Positions 9,901-17,987 of a DNA stretch of 64,000 bases are shown here, one piece after another. The DNA comes from Limnomonas spitsbergensis (Eukaryota > Chlorophyta > Chlorophyceae > Chlamydomonadales), in NCBI GenBank assembly GCA_037349105.1, contig JAYJMM010000039.1, positions 5,672,501 to 5,736,500 of the forward strand, given 5' to 3'. Numbering within the stretch: the first letter of the stretch is position 1; the number at the start of each line of letters is the position of its first letter. The notes under the pieces are model-generated. The model was not told where the DNA came from. It did no database searches and saw only the letters and a program-made list of their open reading frames with translations. The position numbers were made by a program, and so were the translations under genes.

Positions 9901-10500
9901 GAGGAGTTCCTGAGGAAAAGGCAAGAGGGCGCAGCAAGAGGAACACAACAGGACGAGCCTGCAGGCAGTGTGCGCAGCAGTGGACCAAGAAGGCAGGAAA
10001 CCAGAGGGGAAACGCAATCTGATGCCTACGTCAGGAATTACACAGGAGGGAAACAGCCAAGCTGGCAGAGCCAGGAGCCGCCCAGGGGGCAGGCAGACGG
10101 CAGGGAACAGCCAAATTGGCAGAGCCAGGAGCCACCCAGGGGGCCGGCAGAATACGGCAGGAGGACACAGCCAGGCGGGCCAAGCCAGAAGCCGCACAGG
10201 GGGCAGGCAGAATCCGGCAGAGGATCACAGCCTCGGGAGTCTGGCCCAAAGGAGAGAAAAAGCAGAGATGAGGCTGATCAGCCGCCACCCGAGAGGAGCA
10301 GAGGCTCCGCGAGCGGGGCCGGCAGACTGTCGTCCGGGGGCGGACAAGCCCAGGATGGGGCTGGCCGCAGAAACAGCCAGTACCAGCGCAGTCGCAGCCC
10401 ATCAGGGGGCGACAGTAGCGGATCTGGATCATACTCCAGTTTAGACGAGTCGGGGTCAGGTGGAGCGGACAGGCGCGGGCCAAGGGCCAGGCGGGAGTAG
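6931..10500 (+). CDS. Long repeat-rich protein of the Gag-only retroelement (1189 aa)
   Basis: An ATG at 6931 opens 1,189 codons ending in TAG at 10498-10500; the frame is already open from 6832. Residues ~128-177 hold two 25-residue repeats (75-bp units at 7312 and 7387), and ~202-350 about five 29-residue repeats (87-bp units from 7534) with core GGCEPGQLQVQASRLCL. A motif G-W-x3-L-x-QWAT-x2-WK-x-VC occurs twice, near residues 58 and 769. A possible metal-binding cluster CMSCGFECEHSDSACEH lies near 571. The C-terminal third is highly charged and ends in an R/S/G/Q-rich tail suited to RNA binding. No protease or RT motif is seen. It probably acts with the downstream Gag-like protein, in the same frame after the stop. 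Exact function unknown. Confidence 0.7.
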   Translation: MRVASAAQCVKKENGTRPRGGSQVIRKPADLQAVGGAQAATAEWPPVKRKEDLAQPRGWNRLGQWATGVWKSVCDAEQAGLSSLAVPLQRAPLEALTRCEEQPGNQVSPNGWSMFDILSSDSEPSPRHLINCITAESAGPPRQDSLVASEQLHLINCITAESAGPPRQDSPVASEQLHLINCVPIGNAFSPKPVTGGSEPSQLQVQASRLCLQRKAVPVTPVGIGGCEPDQLQVQASRLCLQKEAVPVKTVVAGGCEPGQLQVQASRLCFQMKDVPVTPVVAGGCEPGQLQLQASRRCLQREAIHVTPVGIGGCEPGQLQVQASRLCLSREAAHVTPVVAGGCEPDQLHPWEQKLNQKVAEEPVGPSEVEDHEHRQAPVLVQMHQPEEDGPVTPPVAATPGGVQVPISEPGAAQQASKQLEAAENPEGSEEQGISIPMLREKVNWYQQKLKGMARQLWMARQPGIAWQMRMTRQLRMMKRRLAKKLQTLLPQDRAADSDVDEGRSSRSPVPAPVNNNNSRNVCLVAFPAAVPADVELARLWEDCATGDRQQQMDTRNAMRQAMRYYPGRVCMSCGFECEHSDSACEHLMDANIQRGLEPGEDPAEASDAEIKREGAEIKPAVTRQAPQSSKEPQEKSAVPVGKPWADLISEEELPDPIQEEKGRQPVTGLHPRQPMRPRRVPVQRGAGSTVYGTPLSKFTPSVGRPVQTPKEGSSSQMRASGSHKEILRGFYQGTAQAQDTRPRERERSRAVDVVSGEGVPEKQMQPFGWAGLLQWATNLWKEVCSKTFAQLQDQVTAIEEFRAHHLQGWATKAMMGISHTGQDRAMLLAALGQMSKGGAGREAALAVKAFADEWCDGVTGHQVEPASEPEDEEDQVWEGFETAGQRPEELREVQRWQQQARTAPTPTLRSEVFEVSSEPSLRGRPRGREEPRASSPAASERAELTSRSLARMAEQGVATRRANRQESYALLRIIEDKENTCQETQVDYIEEFLRKRQEGAARGTQQDEPAGSVRSSGPRRQETRGETQSDAYVRNYTGGKQPSWQSQEPPRGQADGREQPNWQSQEPPRGPAEYGRRTQPGGPSQKPHRGQAESGRGSQPRESGPKERKSRDEADQPPPERSRGSASGAGRLSSGGGQAQDGAGRRNSQYQRSRSPSGGDSSGSGSYSSLDESGSGGADRRGPRARRE

Positions 10501-10515
10501 TCCAGCGACCAGGAA

Positions 10516-11577
10516 ATGAAGAGGCTCGATAGGGAGCAGGCAAGGATGAACATGCAGCTGCTGCAGCAGATGGTCCTGCAGCTGGCAGGGGTGGCCAAAT
10601 ATACCAAAATCCCAGCTATCCAAGGCAACGTGCCGGTGTTGGATATGTCACACCCGGGCGCGGTTGCAGCCAAGAAATATTGCCAAGCGTGTGGCTATTG
10701 GGGATCACACAACAGACTGGCGCTGTCGGATGAACCACCGGCGCTGGCCGTGGTGGCAGGGGAAATTGTTGGATCCTGCCAGTCACCCTCGGCCATGGCC
10801 ATGCTCGTGCGATCCCTGGCCAGGTTGTGGAACAACAAGCCTGCCAGTGTGGGGCCGTTGATGGTGGCCATCAGGGCAGCGCCCCATGCAGGGGACAGGG
10901 CCACCCAGGAGGTGGAAAGGATCAGGGGGCAGTGGGCCGCTCCAGCAGAGGAGCAGTGCTGTGCGGTTTCCCTGCTTACCCTGTGGATCAGGGTGGTAAA
11001 GGAGGAGGTGGGGAAGCCGACCTCGGATGAGAGATCCGCGATCACCAACCTCAAGCTGGGAGTCAAAACAACCTTGGATCCAGAGGTCAAGCCAGAGGAG
11101 ACAGTGGAGGCGTTTGCGCACAGAGTACTGTCCACAGCAGAGCTGCTGCAGATCTCGAGGGATGCAGTGGACTACTTTGGCAGAAGGCACTCGGTCTCGC
11201 ACATGTTCTATGAGGGGCTGCCAGTGGCCACCAGGGTCAAGCTGAGCAAGTTCGTGATCACTGTGCCAGGGTACTTGTGCATGACCGATGAGGAGCAGAT
11301 CACTGTGCTGACGCAGCAGGTGGTGCTGTGGGAGAAGTTCGCCCTGGAAATGGGGGACCTGTTGGTCACAGATCACAGGCCTGCGGCAGAAGAGGAGAAT
11401 GAGATGGAAGAGGCAGAAGAGGAGAATGAGATGGAAGAGGAGGAAGAGGCGGATGAGGAGGAGGAGGCGCGAGAGGCTTCTTGGAGGGAGAGAATTTTTG
11501 GAGAAAGATATTCCTTGGATGAAGAGAAGCCAATGTCACCCAGCGAGCGGTCCATAGATGGGCCAAGGTGGCGCTAG
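10516..11577 (+). CDS. Gag-like capsid protein of the retroelement (353 aa)
   Basis: An ATG at 10516 opens 353 codons, in the same frame as the preceding ORF and separated from its TAG by five sense codons (S-S-D-Q-E). The central region is helical and contains ETVEAFAHRVLSTAELL followed by HMFYEGLPVATRVKLSKF, a layout like retrotransposon Gag capsids, where a region with a conserved E/R pair precedes an F-x-x-GLP motif. A CQACGYWGSH segment near residue 55 could bind zinc. The C-terminus (~295-325) is a long glutamate run, where many Gags have a zinc knuckle. No pol follows. Readthrough would give a single product of about 1,548 residues. Confidence 0.7.
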   Translation: MKRLDREQARMNMQLLQQMVLQLAGVAKYTKIPAIQGNVPVLDMSHPGAVAAKKYCQACGYWGSHNRLALSDEPPALAVVAGEIVGSCQSPSAMAMLVRSLARLWNNKPASVGPLMVAIRAAPHAGDRATQEVERIRGQWAAPAEEQCCAVSLLTLWIRVVKEEVGKPTSDERSAITNLKLGVKTTLDPEVKPEETVEAFAHRVLSTAELLQISRDAVDYFGRRHSVSHMFYEGLPVATRVKLSKFVITVPGYLCMTDEEQITVLTQQVVLWEKFALEMGDLLVTDHRPAAEEENEMEEAEEENEMEEEEEADEEEEAREASWRERIFGERYSLDEEKPMSPSERSIDGPRWR

Positions 11578-12647
11578 GCATCCAACAAAGAGGAGGAGTC
11601 AGCCCTTGCGGAGCTTACCGAGACCTGAGGCCGAGCCCAGAGCGGCAAGGCCGCTGAGCACGTGACGTTACCCACGCCGTAACTGGCAAGGAGCGGGCAG
11701 GCGCCTACAGAGCAGAAAATGCAGACGCAGAGCGGCTTGTCCTAGTACCCGGCAGGAAGTGGGCCGGCAGCCAGCGGACCGAAGACGGAAGATGCAGGAT
11801 TGGAGTTAAAGCTATCGCAGCAACATAGTGAAAATTTGTTTCTCAAACACCGTAGCAGCAAGGCTACGGTAGTACATATGTTATGAAGATGATGAGCGAG
11901 GAGAATTAGTCAACTCGGGCGATGATAACACAGCAGGGGGCGGATCACGCTGCTACGGCGCACAATTCCTGTGGCCATTGAAGACCAGGCGGCTATGGCG
12001 CAGTGGGGCGAGAGCAGCGGTTGTTCTTAGCTTGACCTGTTAACTTTGAAAATTTCTCTGTTTGCTAGCCGGTAGTGGGCTGAACAGCCTGGATTTGTAG
12101 GATTCTGCGCATTGCGCATCAGCTGAGACTCTGTGGATTTTTTCTTTTGAAGAAGGCCTGAACCAGGCAGATTTGCTGAGACAATTTGAGCTTCTACGTA
12201 CATATTTTCCAGAAGTTTAAAGATTCTGGTTTCTGATGATTTCTGATGGGTTCTGACCCTTTTTTGCCTGCAACCAAGCATGACACTGGTGACGGTACCG
12301 GATTCTGTGTGCCCCGATCAGGCCGGAGAGAGATCAGGGTCCCAGAGGCCTTTGTCAAGTGTGCAGAACCGTGGGTGGACCTAGGGTCCGCCATGGGTTT
12401 CAGTAATTTTTTTCTTTGGTGAATTTCCTTGTGTGGATGTCCTGCAGCACATTTCCTGCAGTGGATTTTCTTCAGGGGATATTTTTTTTTTCGACTGCCT
12501 GGATTGCAGTCCGATGTTTAGGAGGCTTCAGTGTTAGGGAACTGACAAGTTCTGGGCGTACAGATTTTTCCATAATTTCTTTCAGTACCGACCCCTTTTT
12601 CCGGCTCCCAGCGCATGCCCTTTAGGCTTAACGCTGAGGAGCGGGGG
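11578..12647 (+). other. 3' untranslated region of the retroelement
   Basis: About 1.07 kb with no substantial open frame. It ends in a purine-rich tract GAGGAGCGGGGGG (about 12636-12648), directly before B1. In LTR elements a polypurine tract marks the start of the 3' LTR, which would make B1-A2 the functional LTR. Confidence 0.55.
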
Positions 12648-12893
12648 GCGAGTGAAGTAGTAGGGGCGGTACCCACAAGACAGGGACACCCAGACATTAC
12701 CCCTAGGCAGAGAGACTTCCTGCTAGGGCCGAACCTTACAGTAGCCAGTTAACAGCTCTTGTCTGAAGTACAAGGAGTCTGCGTGTACGGTAATGTACCG
12801 TGTTTATGAGTAGAAGGACACTTCTCTAAGGCGCCTTTACCGGAGATTCCGGAGTTTACCATAGTATTGCAGTTACTGCTTTATGGTGCGACA
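12648..12893 (+). repeat. Repeat B1
   Basis: 246 bp, identical as read to 13529-13774. It begins GCGAGTGAAG after the purine tract and ends GCGACA. It is joined to A2 by two extra bases (GC), giving a near-palindromic GCGACA-GC-TGTCAC junction. Confidence 0.95.
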
Positions 12894-12895
12894 GC

Positions 12896-13531
12896 TGTCA
12901 CAGTATATTACCGTATACGTGACAGAACCGTTTGAGCCGCCACTAGCGGCCACGGAGCCTCCGCAGCTTCTCTGCGGAGCCGCCGGATTTGAACTGAGAC
13001 CTAGAAACCCGCTTACGCAGGGTGAAGTGCATAATTTACCGTACTCTGAATTGGGCCTGCCGGGTCCCTGTATCCCGGCAATTGCCTAAACTAGTTACTT
13101 CGTCCCTTTCTAAAGGACAGACCTCTATTGTAACAAGCAACGGCCGTCATCAGCGTATGAGACCTGCAGCTTTCACATAAGTCAGTACCTTAACCCGAGT
13201 CAAGACTAGCTCAGCCTCAGCTGAACTAGCTGGAGACAAGTGCCCCAGGAGAGTACCGAGGCCCTGCAGAAGCAGAAGTACGCAGTCTACGCCTCGGCAA
13301 CCTCACCGCGAGTCGCGCGGTAAGTGCCCCTTAACATAGCCCTGCTGGATCGCGCCCAGACGGCCAGAAGGCCTGCGCTACCACAGTCAATTGCTAGACA
13401 TACAAATATCCGACTCTGCTGCTTAACTCGCTGAGCACTCGCAGCCAGTGTGTAGTCACTGAGTCTGCCCGTAGGCGTCCGTCACTGCCGTGAGGAAAGA
13501 AGTCCGCCACGGACCTGAAGCGCACATCGCG
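12896..13531 (+). repeat. Repeat A2
   Basis: Second copy of A. With B2 it forms a continuous 879-bp block with TG...CA ends; with B1 it forms an 882-884-bp block lying between the purine tract and a point equivalent to the fold-back site. Confidence 0.95.
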
Positions 13532-13774
13532 AGTGAAGTAGTAGGGGCGGTACCCACAAGACAGGGACACCCAGACATTACCCCTAGGCAGAGAGACTTC
13601 CTGCTAGGGCCGAACCTTACAGTAGCCAGTTAACAGCTCTTGTCTGAAGTACAAGGAGTCTGCGTGTACGGTAATGTACCGTGTTTATGAGTAGAAGGAC
13701 ACTTCTCTAAGGCGCCTTTACCGGAGATTCCGGAGTTTACCATAGTATTGCAGTTACTGCTTTATGGTGCGACA
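13529..13774 (+). repeat. Repeat B2
   Basis: Right-terminal copy of B, ending GCGACA at 13774. The following TACA matches the 4 bp before A1. Confidence 0.95.
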
Positions 13775-14257
13775 TACATAAGCCCACACCCACAATCCCT
13801 ATTGTGTACATAAGCCCACACCCACAATCCCTATTGTGTACATAAGCCCACACCCACAATCCCTATTGTGTACATGAGCCCACACCCACAATCCCTATTG
13901 TGTACATAAGCCCACACCCACAATCCCTATTGTGTACATAAGCCCACACCCACAATCCCTATTGTGTACATAAGCCCACACCCACAATCCCTATTGTGTA
14001 CATGAGCCCACACCCACAATCCCTATTGTGTACATAAGCCCACACCCACAATCCCTATTGTGTACATAAGCCCACACCCACAATCCCTATTGTGTACATA
14101 AGCCCACACCCACAATCCCTATTGTGTACATGAGCCCACACCCACAATCCCTTTTGTGTACATAAGCCCACACCCACAATCCCTATTGTGTACATAAGCC
14201 CACACCCACAATCCCTATTGTGTACATAAGCCCACACCCACAATCCCTATTGTGTAC
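13775..14257. repeat. 32-bp minisatellite, right part
   Basis: About 15 further copies of the unit at 4568-4766. Both parts were one array of about 21 units before the retroelement inserted. Every few units carry CATGAGCCC, a simple higher-order pattern. Confidence 0.95.
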
Positions 14258-16414
14258 TTCATTTCGCCCAGCCCATCATCTGCTTGGATTCTCGTTTCCT
14301 TTGATGTCTCCACTTCCGACACGCAAGTGAGGGGCCTGATGTTTCTCCACCACGTTTTGCACGCATACTGAATACATCATATGTTTCCATCTCGTGCACT
14401 TAATTTGTAAGAGGGCCGCAAACACCCACCCATGCACCCATGCGTTCCTGATATTTGCTCGCCAGCTTCCCTGAGCAGACCCTCACGGCAGCCACCGGTC
14501 CTTAACCTGGGTCCTTGGGCACTTCATTTTGCAGGGGGGTGCGAGGACCCTTGTGCCCATGCGTCCCTGGTATTCCCTCGCCAGCTCTTTCTAGCTGTCC
14601 CTCACGGCAGCTGCTGGTCCTTTACCCAGTGGGTCCTCGAGAACTTTATTTTGCAGGGGGGGGCGCGAGGACCCCTGTGCCCATGCATCCCTGATATTTC
14701 CTCGCCGGCTCTCGCTAACAGACCCCACTTGGGTCCTAGGGCACTTCATTCTGTCCACCGCATCAGCTGCTTGCGTTGTGGCTTGATGGTATATTTCAAT
14801 AGGGTGAGGTGCGGTATGGTACAGTCGCTCTTATGCAGACCAGATACAATTTTGTTTTCTTGCAATAATAATATTCACTTGTCCTCTTGTCTATGTCTCC
14901 GGTTTCACCGGTTCTCTGTTGTTTGAAATCGAGGAATGTTTTTGAATTGTTTTCCTTGTGGTGGAGCATTATTGGAACTTGGTGTGTTGGTCAGTCGGCC
15001 ACCTTATTCACACAAATTTGTGCGTTGGTCAGTTGGACAAGGTCTTCACACCAAAAAAATGTGCTTTGGTCCTTGCTTTCGTGTATTTACCCGCTATCTC
15101 GTGTATTTAACCACTATCTCGTGTATTTACACGCTATTTCGTGTATTTACACGCTATTTCCCTAGCTTTACACACAACTGAGCGTTGGTCTGCTGGCCAA
15201 GCTTCTTGCCCTGAACCCTCAATACGTCTAGAGTGTGTGCGTAAGCCCTGAACCCTACACCCTCATTGCGCATGTTGCGTGTGCAACTGTGCATACGCAC
15301 TGAATAAAGCGGATGTCACCAAGCAATGCTGCAGTTCGTTCAAGAGTTAATTGTTCAACAAGTCAAGAGTGTGTGGGGCTAGGGCCGAAGGGTAAAACAT
15401 GGCATGTGACTATCACAAAGAGAACTATAGTAGTGATTCTTGCATCTTGAACATCTTGGTCTCTCTTCCCTACCGATTCATTATTACTAATTTAGTTATC
15501 GGGTTCTTTCATTTTGATGTCTTATTGTAGTAGAAGTGCTTTGCCTCCAAAATTATCATCGTTTTACCACCCGAGTCACTAGTATGTAAATAAATTATGT
15601 AACAAATAAATACCGCTGTGTCTTAGCACGCAATATTGCAATATAAAGCAATTGGCTTTGTGCCCAAACCCTAAAATGCACATACCGCGTTTTGCCGAGG
15701 ACTCGCAATCTGCCGACGGCCATGGGTTGCCTCACTTGTTGTTTCAACATACACGACGGGCGGCTGCCACTTAAGCTAGATTTCCTGATTTTCCTCAACT
15801 ACGGTACCGGAACACCACAGTAGGTCACCCCCCACCCCCCCAACGGCAGTAACTCCTCCTCATCAGTCACAACAATTAATAACCTCCAAAGCAACCAACT
15901 GAGGAGGTACACCGGAAGCGAAGATTACGTAAGTGGAGTATGGACAAAAGGAAGGCATGCGGCTTTCACCATTAGGCATGCCCCCCCCCCCCCCTGCAGA
16001 CGCAGCTCCTGCCTTTGTGTAACCCACGGTCCTAGCCACGAACAGATACTCTCAACATACAGCTGGGCCGCAACTTGGGACACGCAAAACGTATGAAGGA
16101 GATAGCTGAAGTGTAGATGAAATGCAACCAAGCCATAGAAAACATATCAAATGTCCTCAACCTTGGCTGTTATTTGTGAAGTGGCGTACAGATCCTGACC
16201 TCTTTTTAAAGAGGCCAGCCGAGACAAGCCAGCCTAAGTGGCAGGCCCAATGAGGCAAGCCCGAGGAGGCAGACCCAAGGCTGTAGCGGGATGCCATGCG
16301 GGAGCCAACGCTGGGTGCTGCGTAGTGATGAGGATCTCCTGCTGTCCGAATCACACGCCTGCGGAACCTGTCATGTGTTATGCAAGGTGCTTCAGCATGG
16401 CCGTGGGGACCTGG
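14258..16414. other. Anonymous DNA with two small tandem repeats
   Basis: No gene is recognised. At about 14430-14760 three imperfect copies of a ~125-bp unit occur, each with CCCATGC-TCCCTG and a GCAGGGGGG motif. At 15081-15160 there are four copies of a 20-bp unit GTGTATTTACACGCTATTTC with minor variants. The remainder (15161-16414) is AT-richer, has short C runs (for example near 15980), and shows no exon, RNA gene or mobile-element signature I could support. Confidence 0.55.
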
Positions 16415-16699
16415 TCAATGACGTTACACGTCTCGGCCCTGCTCAAATAAGGCTCGGCCGCGTGGGGACCTGGTGCAGCATGCATTGCTCCTAGTGGCAC
16501 CGGCTGCTGTCCCCTCGTGTTTGCTTCGTTCTTTTCTCCCAACCCTTAAGTCAGGCGCCCATGCGGCTGAGCCTTCTTAAGCAGGGCCCAGCTTGTACTG
16601 TCATTGACTAGCTGCAGGCCGGTCAAGACTTTCCAAAACCACAGTCAGGCGCCCACGCGACCGAGCTTTGAGCGGGCCCAGAGGTCTAACGTTATTGAC
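16415..16699. mobile_element. Cluster of three LINE tail remnants
   Basis: Tail copies lie at 16415-16467 (minus), about 16512-16608 (plus) and 16645-16699 (plus). The second also keeps the pre-tail TTTGCTTCGTTCTTT stretch that precedes the tail of the plus-strand LINE at 26088, showing these are extremely 5'-truncated LINE copies or SINEs sharing the LINE 3' end. Confidence 0.7.
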
Positions 16700-16919
16700 A
16701 TGGGCTCGATGGTTACCACCCTATTGCCTGTCCATATGGGGCCTGGTGCGCGCCTCGATGAGATGAACAAGGGCGCTCTAGAGAGAAACCCGTACCACTT
16801 CACCCTTAGGGTTAAGTAAACAGCGCCACAGACAAAATGATTTCTTTGTGTTCAATTTTTCTGTGCCTATTACAGTTCAGACCCAGCCAGTTGATACAAG
16901 TAATGGTCGAAGGAAGGTG

Positions 16920-17460
16920 CCAGAGCAAGTATGCCCTTGTGTACGCCCTTGAGACACATCAACACAAGGAGCAGTAGCAACAGAAGAAGACCATTACGCT
17001 CCGCAAGAGCAAGAGGGTTGAGTTCTGAAAAACAGGAACCACGCTCCGCAGGATCGTGAGCCTGGTCAAATTGAGTATGCGGACACAAAGCAGGCCCCGC
17101 ACAGGCGCAAGAGTTAAAAACAACGACACAGTCCGCCAGCAGGAGCATGAAGGTCGAATGAAGCACAACAACACATACTTTGCCATGCAGGAGTGTGAAG
17201 CAAGGTCGAATGAAGCACATCAACACAAACTATGCCCTACAGAAGTGTGAAGAGCGAGCTAAGCACATCAGCACACAGTAGGCTCTGCAGGGGCGTGAAG
17301 GACTGAAGGTTGAGTGACGAAGCACACCAACACAAAGAACGCCCATCAGGAGCGTGAAGGTCGAATAAAGCAGACAAACACAAAGTAAGCCCCACAGGAG
17401 CATCAAGGCAAAACCAAGCAAACCGACACAAACAACGCCCAGCAGGAGCTTGAAGGTCAA
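16920..17460. repeat. Degenerate ~60-bp minisatellite
   Basis: Roughly eight diverged copies, each with a GAAGGTCGAATGAAGCAC-like segment, an AACACA stretch and a GCAGGAGCGTGAAGG-like segment. The reverse strand is open in stretches for the same reason; no gene is inferred. Confidence 0.7.
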
Positions 17461-17608
17461 CTTAAGGACACAATCGCCACACGCCTAGGCGTGTACCGTC
17501 ACCTGGACTGCCGCCTCCTTTCTTGTTTCCTCAACAGTCTACACCCTCTGCCAGTCACTACAGATCTCCATATTGAACGACCGGCCTGCATAGGACATGG
17601 TACCCAAA

Positions 17609-17715
17609 GTCAATGACGTTTCACCTCTGGTCCCTGCTCAGAAAGCTCTGCCGCGTGGGCGTCAAAACTGTCGCATTGGGCGCCACGCGGCTGCGCCGTT
17701 TGAGCAGGCAGGGTC
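17609..17715. mobile_element. Inverted pair of LINE tail remnants
   Basis: A minus-strand tail copy (17609-17670) is followed within 10 bp by a plus-strand copy (17677-17715), so the two tails point toward each other like the arms at 1-1316 on a smaller scale. Confidence 0.65.
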
Positions 17716-17814
17716 CGGGTAGTTTCCGAAGTGAAATCGTGGCTGTGACCCCAATGGCTGATTGGCAGGAACGGCATACATATCCAATCTTCCCAACAAG
17801 TCGCGAGAGAAATT

Positions 17815-17970
17815 CCCAGGGCTCAAAGTTAAGGGTTCAAAGTTGAGGGTGCAGGGTTCAAAGTTTAGGTTGAGAAGTTATGAGTTCAGAGTTCAGGGTT
17901 TGGAGCTTAGGGTTCAGGGTTCAAAGTTCAGGGTTCGGAGTTCAGTGTTCAGGTTCAGGGTCAATCGGTG
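17815..17970. repeat. Degenerate GGGTTCA/TTTAGGG-like array
   Basis: About 150 bp of GGTTCAAAGTT, TTCAGGGTT and TTTAGG motifs, like decayed telomere-type repeats. It lies just beyond the donor-like stop context of the minus-strand gene, so it may be within a further intron of that gene. Confidence 0.6.
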
Positions 17971-17987
17971 AGGGTCCAGGTTCACTC

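Larger units (their letters stand above)
4767..13774 (+). mobile_element. Gag-only retroelement with split direct repeats (A1-internal-B1-A2-B2)
   Basis: This 9,008-bp element lies inside the 32-bp minisatellite, flanked by TACA at 4763-4766 and 13775-13778. It starts TGTCAC and ends GCGACA. A (636 bp) occurs at 4767-5402 and 12896-13531; B (246 bp) occurs at 12648-12893 and 13529-13774. A1 ends and B1 begins at the same point that joins A2 to B2, sharing only GCG. This is the split-direct-repeat layout known from PAT/Kangaroo-type tyrosine-recombinase retrotransposons. The internal region encodes a broken leader ORF, a long repeat-rich protein and a Gag-like protein. No reverse transcriptase, RNase H, integrase or recombinase motif is visible, so it is probably non-autonomous. 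TG...CA ends and a 4-bp duplication would instead suit an integrase-type LTR element. Confidence 0.85.

Noticed and set aside
4568..14257. CRISPR-like array of 32-bp direct repeats
   Set aside because: Units are contiguous with no unique spacers, and the genome is eukaryotic. It is a minisatellite interrupted by a retroelement.
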